A DNA stretch of 60,000 bases from Owenia fusiformis (Eukaryota > Annelida > Polychaeta > Sabellida > Oweniidae). Under the pieces are notes generated by a model. It was given only the letters and a program-made list of their open reading frames with translations. It made no database searches and was not told where the DNA came from. The stretch lies in NCBI GenBank assembly GCA_903813345.2, contig CAIIXF020000011.1, positions 29,010,166 through 29,070,165 of the forward strand, in the 5' to 3' direction. The number at the start of each line of letters is the position of its first letter. The stretch's first letter is position 1. The translations under genes and the position numbers were made by a program. Of this stretch, positions 11,501 through 22,477 are shown piece by piece.

Positions 11501-14500
11501 TGCTCAAGAAAAAAAATTCAAAATGGCTGGTGAAGTCAAAATGACTAATATTTTCAGAAGGAACATAATAATTTTAAGGGTGTAAATGCAAGTTGTCTTA
11601 TTTGGTCTTTTAAGGCTTAGATGCTTTACTTGTGAACATGGGATTCGTGAATGGCAATTAGAATTTCTAATACCGTATTCTCTGTAATCACCGCCCACTC
11701 TCTAATAAGCGCCCACCCCGCTTCACAAAGTTCAAGAAACATCGAGGAATCATAATAATCCATAATGAATGAAGGAATTGTTCTTTATCGGCATTCAGAA
11801 ATTTCAAAAGCTACTGCGCAGATGTTCTGCGCATGTCAAGGTCGTGAACTTTCTGGTTTCTTTTTAATGTTTCTCGACTTTTACACGACTTTTGCACGAA
11901 TAATGATGATCTCTCATCAAATTAGAAATAATGTATAACTTTAGATCGATATCCAGCAGTCTCTAGTGGAAATATTGAAGGTAATCGGCGATAATGACAA
12001 AGTGGGCGTGCCGGAAATAAATTAGACATAGACGGGTCTTCAACCACTGTCAATATTGTCTAAGCGATCTTTACCGTATTCTCTCCAATAACAGCACTTG
12101 TCATATTATTATAAAAATATGTTGAAGAAAATGCATTCTTGTCAAGAAAAATTGCCATACATGAAATTCCTCGGGATTTCTGATTTCTTTCATACATGGG
12201 CGCTTATTAGAATGGTCTAAATAATGTATTTTCAATTTTCTAAACGCCCTGGGCGCTAATTACAGAGAATACGGTAAGTGACAAGATGAATTATGTTTTG
12301 TTCAGTGGGATTTGTTGCATTGGAGGGTTGCTGTTTTTATGTCACCACCATAAGACAATTAAGTGATGACATATTGTTATAGTCTCTGACTATTTTTGGT
12401 CAGAGTTCAGCGTCTGTAACAAGGGGTAGATAGTGACATTTTCCATGTTAAATGTCTTGTTCTACTTATTGATGATAAAATTATTTTATTTCCCATAGAT
12501 AGTCCAAAAGCAATTAGAGATTGAGGAAAATTCAGAGAAGTTAAATCAGACCAATCAAAAGTACATGGAACTTCAAAAGCATATGTCTGATTTGCAGCAA
12601 GACAAAGGTATAAAACAATGTAACCAATATGAGAGCACCTCTCAAAAGTGAACACCAAGAAATATCAACACATTTTTCAGTATTTCAATTACATCTCATC
12701 AAAAATTGATCAGAAATGGTCATTCTACCCAGATTGAGTGAAGCACTCCAAAAACACATTACAAAAACACATTTACTCTACTGTTCATTCAATAGCTATT
12801 GGTCATAAAAACCTGCTTTCAAGAAATATATATCATTGGGCTTTAGTTCCATAGTATAAACTGGCGAATTGTGATGTAACCACATAAAATGGTGCATGTA
12901 TTAAAAATTTAGTCTAAGAATAGTCTGATACTTTGAGGTTGCATTTAACCAAATAAACATTCTTCTTATTACAGCGAATCTTTAGGTTGAAATGCTTTAA
13001 AATATTTTGTTGTATTTTAGCTCTGTTGTCTCGCAGATTGAAAGAGACTGAAACTGCTGGGGCTCAACTAACTACACAACTAGAGTCCATGACTACAACC
13101 CTTGAAAAAGAAAAGGTACTTTTTGGATTTTGATTATTTGGATGTAATATGCAAGCATATGAATTATATGATTTCAAGACAAAATACAGAATACAAGAAT
13201 CATAATTGAAACATTTAATAATATGTCAAACTGTTAAACTTTTCCTACATCATTACATCAAGATCTTGGCAATTGCTTTTTAATCTTCAGACACTGGGTA
13301 AAAATCTTGGTGAGAAAATATTAGGATTACAGAGTGAGTTAGATGAGACCATATCCAGCAGGGACACTTTCATTGCTACTGCTAATAACACAGAGAAGCT
13401 CTACATAGAAAGGGTGAATGAACTGAAAGCTGAATTAAATACATCTCAGCAACAGATTGAAGATGAACAGAAAAGGTTAGATAACACAGAATGATTTAAA
13501 GTTTACTTTTATAATCTTATAAGATGAGATTTTTGTTAGCAACCTAGTCATGATCATTGCCACAGTCTGAACTTACTTAAATACAGTAAAACTTGGAAGG
13601 TGGAACCCTTTCCAGAGTCCCAAGACCGACTGAATTAATGTTAAATGAATCTTTATAAGTGTAACATCTTTATAAGTGTTCCATTTAGACAGGTTTTATT
13701 GAACATGAATTTAAGTACACTTATTTTATCATACGAATATGATTGCAAGTATTGTTAATACACTGAAAATGTTTTCAACACAACATAAACACTCATTGCT
13801 ACCTAGTACTGTAATTTGCTTTGTTCTGAAAGGTTTAAATGATTTTTTATGTCACCACAAGAAGTGGTATTTGTTATAGTCTACAACTTTTTTGTGGATG
13901 ATGGTTGGTGTTTGGCAGTTGACGTGGTGTAACAAATGGAAAGTGGTGACATTTTGCATGTTAATGCCTAAATGTTTGCTTTTGTTTTAAGGTGCTCTGA
14001 CTTAAAAACCTCATTGAGTAAAAGTAACTCCTCAATAGAAGAACTGAAAAGTGCCAAAGGTATGTTTTCCTCTTGATATACTAAATACAGCAATACAGAA
14101 GTCGTGCTAAATCTAGTTGAAACATTTTTAATCACGATTTTTATACAAAAGAAGTGAATAAATGTTTTTTTGTGAACTGATTCTTGCATCCTATGTTTGA
14201 GAATGGATGTAGTGTTACATAATGCAGCATTTGATTCATTGCAGATATGCTGATACTAGAGAAAACTGAGATATCTGACAAAATGGTGGAACTACAGAAA
14301 GCCAAGGTAATATATTTGATTAAAGAATGGATATTTGTTACATGTGTATATCTGTCTGCCACATTTGACTTAAATGTGATAAAGGAGGTGTAGAGGTTCA
14401 GTTAGGGAATTATTAAAGTGGCAACAAAGTTTTGAGAATGTAAAATGTTGAAAGCAATCTTCTAAAACATGTCAATGTTTCCCTGATCATTCTAGTACAG

Positions 14501-17500
14501 TATTGTTTTCTGAAGAAGCGATTGAGATAACATGGAATCTTTTAAAGACTTCGAATGTAGAAATATATCCAAATTAGAATTAAAAAGGGTGCACTTTTAA
14601 AATATATTATTCTTTTTCTAGGCTATCCTAGAGGAAAGTTACACTAAATCTGAAGATAGGGTCTCACAGGTGACTCATGAGAAAGTTGATTGTGAGAAGG
14701 AATTACAAAAACTCCAAACCCACTCCAAAGACCTTGAGGTACAACTTTTTATGTCACCACATGAAGTAATTGTTATAGTCTCCAATATTTTGTGGACAGT
14801 GTTTGGCAGTCGACATTTATAACAATAGCAGTTGGCATCTGTAACAAATGGTGGTAACATTTTGCATGATAATGCTTTCTTAACATTTTTAATGATTTAA
14901 TGTATTATCAAACATGCAAAAAGCACAAATACCAAATATACAATCCAATCCTCTAAATCCAGGGTTACAAAATATTCAAAAAACTTCTTTCATGTAGAAA
15001 CTCAAGATGGAATACTGTCACTATATTTTGCATGATTATGAATGTTTCAGTATATAGTAAGTGCAGTTTCTATATTTCACATAAACCTCATTTAATTTGA
15101 AGTTTGAATTAGCTTGATGAGGGATTTGCTTAACAGTCTATCACTTTGATATTGTATTACAGAATAAACTGGTTAGTCTAGAGAAACATATTGAGACACT
15201 GAGCAATGAGAAACGAGACCTGACAACTACACTTGAACAAGCTAATACAGAAATCAACAAACTGAAGGATGTCAAGCAGGATCTTGCTAAGATTAGCAGT
15301 GAAAAGAAAAGTACATCTGGTGAACTGAAGCAGGCTCAAAGCAAGATTAAGAAAGCTAATGTAGGAAATCTTTTTTTCTTGGATCATATTTACAGATTGG
15401 CCCAAAATAATGAATATGCACATTGTTCACACACTGTTCCTGGATTGCATTACTTCTAAATGTAGCTCGTTTGAGTATGAGATTTGAGTTTTCTTAAACA
15501 GTTCTTACACCCTTGTTGATTTAAACTTTATGGTTTATTTCACAGGAGACACCACTTATGATATGGTGTAAAAGATTGTTCATACGTGTGCCAAACTTGT
15601 ACAATCTAATGATGAAAATGCAAACATGTAAATACTCCTTCTCAGACACACCGATTGACTTTTCAGGGGTATAAGCTGGTATGTTCATGTACAATTTATT
15701 CTTTGTGCATCTTGTTATGAGAGTAAATACTATTATTGTATATTTTAGGCAGAGATTTTGGAGGTGAAGAGTGAACTGAAGGAAGCACTAGTTAGAGAGC
15801 ACTCATCACTTGATAAAGTTGATAAACTTGAGGCTGAGCTGGAGTCAGTCAGGTTTGTTGCTGTTGGGGTTTTGATCTCACTATTTGCTTGTATACTTAA
15901 TATAGACACAATGGCTTTAGTGAAATGTTAAAAAGATTATATTTTACACAATATATTAGAAGCAATGACAAACAGTTTCTGAGATGCGTAATAATCAGTA
16001 CAATTTTTAGTTAATCCATTATTCATTTTCTCAGTGCAGCAATAATGTCAAATGCTTTTGTGTCCCATATTTTCCAATATTTTGACTTTATCTCCCCTAG
16101 GTCTGAATTGTCAACATCTGTAAAATCGAAGGATGATATCCAGTGCCAACTTGATGATCTCAAGAAGAATGTGAGTAGATAAGTGCTATAGTACTTGAAT
16201 ACAGGGTGTTCACCAGAAAATAAAGATAGATAAAGATAGTTATAGTTACATGTACAAGGAGCATGCACTTGATATCACATTTGATATGCACCATTACATT
16301 TCTATTTTGGAGTCACTGTATTTTGCTATATTTTGGTACATATTTATGGGGTAAATGTACAGAAAATGCTTAATTGACGTGAGTTTTTATTAATGATTAT
16401 AGCTGAAAACTGTAAAGGGGCGACTGACTAGCCAAACTAGACAGAGTTCAACATTTGAAGATAGGAGCAAGTCCCTCAACCAGATGCTGGAGGAGGCAAA
16501 GAATGAGTCCACTGTGTTGAAAGAGGACAAGGAGAAACTCCAGCAACAACTTAAGGAAACCACTGAACTCATGAAAGATGAGGTAATGTTATTCTCATTT
16601 ATTAAGTGGTAAAAAATCACAAGAGGAAAATCAGATCATACTAACCCTGGCATCTATAATTTTATGAACTATGACTTGAAATTAATGTTCAAAATTACAT
16701 GATCTTGAAAGATTTACAGAACTTAAAGACATGCATATGACATGTGTTTTGTCAAACTTTGTCCATTGTCTTATTATCACTGTCCAAAGGATTGGATAGA
16801 ACATCTCTTAAGTGAAACAATGTAACATTTGAAGTAGATGTCCAGCTATGTTTACAGAGATGAGAATCTTCCACGCATCTTATTTGCTTAATATTTTTAT
16901 GTCACCCCCACAAGTGGTGACATTGTTAATGGTCTCAAACTTTTTTGTGACAGTGTCTGGCAGTTTGCATCTGGCTGTCAGCATCTGTAACTAATGGCAG
17001 GTTGTGACATTTGGCGTATTAATACCATTTATAATTTGGCTCTATTATTGTAAATAATTAGAATTATGAATTGTCTAAAAATTCAGGTAAAGAAGTCCAA
17101 GAAGATTTTGGAAGAATCCAAGGCAGAGAAAACCAAAAACAAAGCTGCCCTTGAATCTCAGACTAAAGAAATCACAACTGTGCTGCAGAAGTATAAGATG
17201 GAGAATGAGAAAATTGTTTTGCAAAAAGAAAAAGAAATTGCAGGGCTAATGAAAGAGCTTGAAAATAAAGATGATACCAGTAAACAAAATGTGAGCTTCG
17301 TTTTGTTATATTTTTTTATATTTGACAACATGGCTTAAAGTTCTAAAAGTATTTTCAGCAGTAGGTGAATTTTAATAGGTTCAAATATAGTGACCATTAT
17401 TGAAAATGTCAATAAGAACTTTCTAATTTGATGAATTCACAGTACAGGGAAGAATGATTTTTACATGCACATGTTGATTTTTGACCATGTTTCTAAATTA

Positions 17501-20500
17501 AAGACTGTATATTTGGCTAGAGTAAAGTTCCATTTTACTTGAAATTGATATGTTGGCAGTGCATACTGCATATCCACATCTAGAAAATCAGTCTTACTCA
17601 AGTTTGAAAAAGTTGTACAAGAGTATCTTGAATGTATGAAAATATTTTCTGCATATGCTTGCTTATAGAATGAAAAGATTTCTAATCTGTCAGATGAGAT
17701 CAAGAGTTTTGAAGAGAAACTGGAAGGTGTTGAAAAGGAAAACAACACATTGAAAGCTGACATTGAATCCAAAGTGAAAGCTGTAGAGACATTTAAGGAG
17801 GATATTAAATCCAAGGTATGTACAAAGTTACAAACATACATCTAGCAACGTTTTTTTTAACATACAAATTATATGAAGTAAAAAAGAAGGATCAAAGGTC
17901 CTTGTCTGCATAAAGGTGTTTCATATTATTGCAATTCTAGTGTCCCTCTAAGTTTAACTATGTTTTAGGCATGTTCAGGCTAATCAGGGTCATGTCAGTT
18001 AAAATGTTAAATGATGCATATTTAGAATCTGACTAAATGTTACATCATATGATGATTTAATTTTGATAGGTTTCAATTATGTAATCATTAGAGGCAAGAG
18101 TCATGTACATGGCTATGATGTTATTCATTTTTTGCAATTTTGGTGTCTAGAAATTTTATTAAGGCCCAAGATCACATATTTGTCTGTCTTGAATAAGTAA
18201 CATGATAGTATAAGTGTAATATAAATATACTATGTGATCCTCAATGAATAAATATCAATACAATATGCTAAATGTTACAGGATAAAGATATCAAGCAACT
18301 CTTGGAATCAATATCCTGTCTCAAGGAGAAAGACAGTGTGCGAGCAGAACAAGTGAAGGAGGTGGAAAGACTCAAGGAGATTGAATGGCAAGAAAAACTG
18401 AAGGAACTTGAGAGACTGAAGGAGAGGGAGGCAGAACAAAAGGAAATTGAGAGAAAGCAGAGACTTCAGCCACCTTCCACACCTAGAACTCCAATCAGGC
18501 CAATCAAAAAAATATCTCCTCCCAAAGTTATCAAGGTCAGTACAGATCTATGAAGCAAAAGTTCAATTGTCTTAAATGTTTGCATGTAAAACAACTGCCT
18601 TTCAGATTTATTCTCAATAATTGTTGCCATTTTTAGTTTAGTGTTTTTGTATTAATTGTCATGGTTGTGGATTATGAGTCCCAAATTAAACAGAATAAGT
18701 CATTGTTATCCAATTGATTTGATGATATATATTTATGAAATCTATACTATGCGTCTGAGGTGTTGATCCTAAGACGCATAGCAGAGAACTAAAGTAGTAT
18801 ATATTTAGACACACTTTTTAGCCACTAAAGCAATGACGTAAGCAGACAGCATGTACATACATGGAAATACAAGTGCAAGAAAGTGCTGCAATAATATTAA
18901 TTTAACTCCACACTTTTTTAACCTAAGTTCTTATAAAATAGCTTAATGTATTTTGTTCTTTTTTAAGCCCAATAGCACTAATAAGTTCTGGGAATAGGTA
19001 CATGCAGAAAACATTATTCAAGGTGAACCTAAAAAATCAACCTTCTATTTTTGGAATAACTTTGTCTCAGTTCTTTTGGTACAGCTGAGTATATCAGTGT
19101 TTGCTCCATGGAACACTCTATCTACAAAAAAACAAAAATTTTGAGAATATTTCACTGCAATCTAGAAATTATTCCCAAGTTACAAAGTTGGATTTTTGGG
19201 TCACCCTGTAGAAAATGTAACATTTCTGATACCATATTCCGTTTGCTATTATTAACTACATTTCTAGAACACAACAACCCCAAGGATAGATATAGAACCT
19301 GCTACTCCTCAGAGAAGTATTCTCCGTCAGGGAAATTCTGTATCCAAAAAGAGGCGGGTCATGTTTGCCCAAGATGATGACATCAACACTATTTCTGATG
19401 CAGAATCATCTTCTTCAGAGTTAGTAGAAATAGAGGTGTGTATGATATACCCTGTTATCCTACACTTAGTGTACTAAATGTATAATAACATTAAAAAATA
19501 AATTTGATATTTATTGGCAAAATGAATAACCGGAGGATATTGTAACGATATACTCTGGGCGGAGGATAGCGTGACGATATACTCCGGAAAACCCAATATG
19601 TGGAGGATATTGTGACGATATACTCCGCTTGTTGATTTCCCGCCAAATTGACTCTATTTGGCATGAAATTCATTTTGCAACGATATTATACATTTAGTAC
19701 ACTCCTTGTAAGTGTAGGATGATAAGAACATCCTATGATTTTTTCAGAATATCATTTTAATCTAGTCGGTGATATTGATATATGCACTCGTTCGCTTTGC
19801 TCTCTCGTGCAGATATCAATATCACCTCGTAGATAAAAATGATATTCCTCAAAATCATAGGATATCCTATAAATTTACCCCAGAATTTAAAATCATAACA
19901 ACCAATAACTTCTTCCATCCACTAAATAGACTTTTTGCTGATAAACCTCCCTTTGTGTTAATATCAAAGGTTGAAAAAATGTTGATATTTTCGAACAATA
20001 ATTTTTGTCATAGTCAATCTATAGTGCAAGGTGCAAGTTGCTTTTATTATATCACCCGTCCACCCATATAGCTCAGCAGTAGCACAGGTACCTCTTACGC
20101 AATAGGTCCCAGATTCGATCCCCGGTTCAGGCAATACTTTATTTGTTTGTTTGCATAAAGTTAGTACTTCAGGGTGTTTGACTGAGTGGTCCACAGGTCG
20201 TACAAAAGGCTGTGGTGTGTACTTGTATGTCTAAGTATGGGTGCACATAAAAGAACATAGGGCTCCTTTGAGGAGGGGTTTCTGGGTCTATCTTCCAGGC
20301 TAATTACGTTAATTACAACCGTATATGCTCACCGTTATTGGTGGTAAACAAAATACAATACCATATGTGGTGAGATATATAGGTTATTCATGCTTGATTT
20401 TCAATATGAATTTTATTCCAGGGTAATATGATATTGATCGAGGGAAATATGATATTGACCAGACGAGCGTAGCGAGTGAGTGTCAATATAATATTTACCA

Positions 20501-22477
20501 AGGTCAATGTCATATTTCCCGTGGAATAAAATTCATATTGAAAATCAACCATGAAATAACCTTTTTATTCCATAATTAAATTTTTGAGAATACAAGGAAA
20601 AAGAAATATTTAAAAAAAATTGAAAAAATGAAAATTTTGGAAGAAATGAAAATTTTGAAAAAAAGAACATTTTTGAAAAAATGAAAAATTTTGAAAAAAA
20701 TGATTCAAAAATGAAAATCTAAGAAAGATTGACTTTTTTTGAAAAAATGAAAATTTCTGAAGAAAAAATTAATATTTCTAAAATTGGAAAAAAACAAACT
20801 TTTGGGAAAAAAATGAAATGAAAAAAAATGAAAAAATTTACGTTTTTGCAAAAAATGGGGACAATATGATTTTTCAAGTATATATGATTTTTTTTCCAGG
20901 GACAATATGATTTTTCGAGTATATATGATTTTTTTTCCAGGGACAATATGATTTTTCGAGTATATATGATTTTAAGAGGGATAATATGATTTTATTTCCC
21001 AGGGAAAGCAGTAGTATTATGGAATAAATTGTTATAATCTCCAACTTTTTTGTGGATGGTGTATCGGCAAGTGGCATTTGGCAGGTGGCATTTGTAACAA
21101 ATGGCAGATGGTGACATTCTGCGTATAAACGCCTTGTTTTCTATTTGCCATACCTATGTTGTTATCAGTTTTCTTGGGTGAGCAGGACGTGATAGCAGAC
21201 ATCCCAAAAGTTTTGTTGAGAGTTATTTAAAAGTTGAGGAACTTAATACAATAAATGGAAGGATGTTTTCATTTTTTCAGCTTGATGAAATGGAAAACAG
21301 GCTTAAAAACAAGAAACCTGGCAACCATACCCCTCTAATGGTTCGACCCTCCCCTAAGTTCCGCCAGTCACCCTCTGCTGTAGTAACTCCTCTACCCCGT
21401 GACCCCCAGCCTGCCAGAACCCCTACAAGGACCCCCCTCAGACCTGTACCCAGAGGACCATCCATCCATACACAGAAGGTACATATAGTAATTATGTATT
21501 TCAACTAGGTCTATTAATTTAGTATGAAAGCTGATAGAGATTAAGAGCAGCTTGTTCAAAAATAGATGCCAGAAATGTTTGAGATATTTATCATTCATAA
21601 TAGTTCAATAAGTAAATTACATATGGGTGATGTTTAGCATGATATGTGATGCTATGCATGACCTTCTACTTGTTTTATGATGTTATTGTCAAATCAAATG
21701 TTGAAGCTCAACCCACCAATGTAAGATGGCTTTTCAACAACAAAGCTGTACCCTCTTACATGATAACATGTACATGTAGTTTCTTAAAAAATGACACATT
21801 TATTTTTGACTCTTGACTATCGCAATAAGGATGGAATTATATGCGTATAATAACACATCATAACACTGATTGTAGGATGAGACACCTCTGGATGAGAAGG
21901 CTAACTTCAAGTCCCTGTTTCCAGATGCAACTGAAGATCTCTGTGATGATGCCCCAAAGGTATAGATTGTTTCACACATTAACTGCCCATCCCTATATAA
22001 AAAAAACAATCCTAATTTTTTATCAGTTTAGACAATTTCCAGTCAGAAAATAATTATTACATATTCTGTTTATTAGTGAATCACATTTCATAATCATACT
22101 TGCAAGGCTAGGAAAGCTACATTTGAGATCTTTAAGATTGTATCCCTTTCAAAACTGTGTCTGTAAAAACATATGAAATAGTCAAGGAGTAATTGCGTAA
22201 ACTTGTTGGTTGGGTCTCATGCCTTGCTAGACCAAGGACAGGGATTCTGTTTTGTCAGATTGGTATTCAGATTCTATACTGAAAATAACTCGTATTTCAG
22301 AAGCCTCTGCTCAGTAGAAGCAAGCCAAAGTGCAACATCAAGAAAACACCCAACCGATCTCAAGGCAAGTTCTTCAAATCATCACCAATTGAGAAGAAGA
22401 AGGTGACCAAGACAAAGGACAAAGACGCTCAGTGGTTTGATATGGATGCTGTATTTGGCTTTGGCACTGAAGATTGA
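5253..22477 (+). CDS. SYCP1: SYCP1, synaptonemal complex protein 1 (26 exons plus one optional)
   Basis: SYCP1 forms the transverse filaments that zip homologous chromosomes together in meiotic prophase. Exons: 5253-5366, 7727-7814, (8097-8183 optional), 8415-8590, 9186-9251, 9720-9787, 10171-10244, 10622-10680, 10871-10940, 11178-11251, 12499-12607, 13021-13115, 13291-13475, 13992-14059, 14245-14306, 14622-14738, 15163-15360, 15749-15852, 16101-16170, 16403-16582, 17087-17290, 17669-17815, 18281-18535, 19268-19435, 21281-21478, 21876-21959, 22301-22477. All junctions are GT-AG and in phase, giving 1,069 aa, or 1,098 with the optional exon (human SYCP1 is about 976). Diagnostic matches to vertebrate SYCP1 are EAEKIRKWKVQTE, LENENLSLKLQDE, the following R-ICTALKDN block, and a C-terminal SKKRRVMF then acidic/serine motif. 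Start chosen at the first ATG of an exon whose phase fits the next. The N-terminal exons are less certain than the rest. Confidence 0.93.
5775..5902 (+). repeat. Copy of ~130-bp dispersed family (partial)
   Basis: It contains the family landmarks TGGCGTCTGTAACAAATG and GGTGACATTTTGCATGTTGATGCC and abuts the pearl-like element directly. The upstream half is diverged. Confidence 0.6.
5903..7545 (-). mobile_element. Pearl/CvA-like element with 162-bp tandem core and ACGG microsatellite
   Basis: The ends are inverted: ATGTCCCCACCA at 5903-5914 and TGGTGGGGACAT at 7534-7545. Inside are a CCGT/GTCT tetranucleotide run (5941-6012, ACGG on the minus strand) and seven tandem units of about 162 bp (anchor CCATTTTGGATTTTC at 6489, 6651, 6813, 6975, 7137, 7286, 7448; one unit is 149 bp). 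A tandem satellite-like core plus an ACGG-type microsatellite is the published design of bivalve pearl/CvA elements, regarded as Helitron-like non-autonomous elements. I infer that relationship from structure only. It lies in SYCP1 intron 1. Confidence 0.7.
6489..7515. repeat. Seven ~162-bp tandem repeats
   Basis: Successive starts of the anchor CCATTTTGGATTTTC are 162, 162, 162, 162, 149 and 162 bp apart. Each unit also carries AAATCTTGTCTGTAAAGTC, TCAAATTTTCAGGGATGATT and TTTTTTGGCATTCTG. The period is a multiple of three, so the minus strand has a 97-codon open frame across two units, but stops in other units show it is not a gene. Confidence 0.85.
9186..18535 (+). CDS. SYCP1: SYCP1 central coiled-coil exons
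   Basis: Nineteen exons encode roughly 740 residues of almost unbroken heptad-type helix, rich in Leu, Lys, Glu and Gln and nearly free of proline. This is the rod that spans the central region of the synaptonemal complex. The exon at 9720 and the next three carry the segment most like vertebrate SYCP1 (LENENLSLKLQDE, then KKCEEERLNLLQ). The exon at 17087 contains LQKYKMENEKIVLQKEKE, matching the vertebrate HKHQYDKI region. Exon lengths vary (59-255 nt) with mixed phases. The last exon ends the rod with a Glu/Lys-rich helix and shifts to Pro/Thr (PSTPRTPIRPIKK), like the TPTK motif in vertebrates. Confidence 0.93.
11671..12276. mobile_element. 606-bp TIR element in SYCP1 intron
   Basis: TACCGTATTCTCTGTAAT at 11671-11688 is matched exactly by its reverse complement at 12259-12276. 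A further partial copy of the end sequence lies inside at about 12073. Next to both ends are CGCCC/GGGCG words. If the outer TA is a target duplication, the element fits Tc1/mariner-type TA insertion. No transposase is present, so it is non-autonomous. Confidence 0.75.
12334..12457 (+). repeat. Copy of ~130-bp dispersed family
   Basis: It has TTTTTATGTCACCACCA, ATTGTTATAGTCTC, GCGTCTGTAACAA and GTGACATTTTCCATGTTAA in the family order. It ends about 40 bp before the exon at 12499. Confidence 0.7.
13843..13968 (+). repeat. Copy of ~130-bp dispersed family (well preserved)
   Basis: It runs from TTTTTTATGTCACCAC through TTGTTATAGTCTACAAC and TTTTTTGTGGATGATG to GGTGACATTTTGCATGTTAA. It is one of the best preserved copies and ends just before the exon at 13992. 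Confidence 0.75.
14745..14878 (+). repeat. Copy of ~130-bp dispersed family
   Basis: It begins with TTTTTATGTCACCACA only a few bases after the 5' splice site at 14739 and ends with ACATTTTGCATGATAATGC. The insertion evidently left the donor intact. Confidence 0.75.
16893..17027 (+). repeat. Copy of ~130-bp dispersed family
   Basis: It starts TTTTTATGTCACCCCCA and contains AAGTGGTGACATTGTTAA, ACTTTTTTGTGACAGTG and GCATCTGTAACTAATGG in family order. It ends about 60 bp upstream of the exon at 17087. Confidence 0.75.
19268..22477 (+). CDS. SYCP1: SYCP1 C-terminal basic tail exons
   Basis: Four exons encode a basic, Pro/Ser/Thr-rich tail of about 208 residues. In other SYCP1 proteins the C-terminus attaches to the chromosome axis and DNA. 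The first exon has NSVSKKRRVMFAQDDD followed by a serine/acidic cluster, the best tail match to vertebrate SYCP1 (KKKRKMAFEFD). The next exon contains several TP/SP sites (NHTPLMVRPSPK, ARTPTRTPLRP) that could be kinase targets. The final exon is lysine-rich (SSPIEKKKVTKTKDKD) and ends WFDMDAVFGFGTED. The vertebrate ending with a REDRW motif is not seen, so the terminus is divergent. Stop TGA is at 22475-22477. Confidence 0.88.
19450..19724. mobile_element. ~275-bp TIR element with three internal repeats
   Basis: TATCCTACACTTAGTGTACT near 19452 is mirrored by a gapped inverted copy at 19690-19724 (AGTACACT, then AAGTGTAGGAT). Between them the phrase GGAGGATATTGTAACGATAT occurs three times with small changes (about 19532, 19560, 19603), each followed by ACTC. 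No coding potential. It lies in the SYCP1 intron after 19435. Confidence 0.6.
19730..19863. repeat. Foldback palindrome with CTCGTTCGCT loop
   Basis: Left arm ATCCTATGATTTTTTCAGAA is answered by AAAATCATAGGAT at 19851-19863, and the inner GGTGATATTGATAT is answered by ATATCAATATCACC. The loop reads CACTCGTTCGCTTTGCTCTC. The same architecture recurs at 20382-20561 and 44639-44773. Confidence 0.7.
20062..20350 (+). mobile_element. tRNA-derived SINE-like element
   Basis: The head resembles a tRNA with pol III control boxes. A TAGCTCAGCAGTAGCA stretch at 20069-20084 fits an A box. AGATTCGATCCCCGG at about 20111-20125 fits a B box (GGTTCGANTCC-like). A ~200-bp tRNA-unrelated body follows. The right boundary is approximate and no clear target duplication is seen. 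Alternative: an isolated tRNA pseudogene. Confidence 0.6.
20382..20561. repeat. Foldback palindrome, ~40-bp arms
   Basis: The left arm from GGTTATTCATGCTTGATTTT through AATTTTATTCCA is mirrored at 20522-20561 (TGGAATAAAATTCATATTG onward to AATAACC) with few mismatches. Inner GATATTGACC-type words are also mirrored. The loop contains AGACGAGCGTAGCGAGTGAG, the reverse-strand equivalent of the CTCGTTCGCT loop in the sister palindromes. Confidence 0.7.
20562..21020. repeat. A-rich tract with three tandem 41-bp repeats
   Basis: 20570-20850 is almost pure GAAAAAATGAAAATTTT-type low-complexity DNA. From 20858 to about 20985 the phrase GGGACAATATGATTTTTC is repeated three times, each with AGTATATATGATTTT, followed by a diverged fourth. 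The block is bounded by TTATTCCATAAT (20566) and ATTATGGAATAAA (about 21016), so it may be the core of a larger foldback unit. It gives rise to spurious minus-strand open frames. Confidence 0.65.
21027..21134 (+). repeat. Copy of ~130-bp dispersed family (5' part missing)
   Basis: ATTGTTATAATCTCCAACTT, then TTTGTAACAAATGGCAGATGG and TGACATTCTGCGTATAAACG follow the family order. The ATGTCACCAC start is absent. Confidence 0.65.

Noticed and set aside
20705-21077. Minus-strand frames rich in Phe, Ser and Lys with repeated segments
   Set aside because: They come from the A-rich tract and the three 41-bp repeats.
5253-22477. Myosin, kinesin (KIF20B) or generic golgin identity for the coiled-coil gene
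   Set aside because: The EAEKIRKWKVQTE and LENENLSLKLQDE blocks plus the SKKRR/acid tail match SYCP1 specifically, and no motor domain exons are present.
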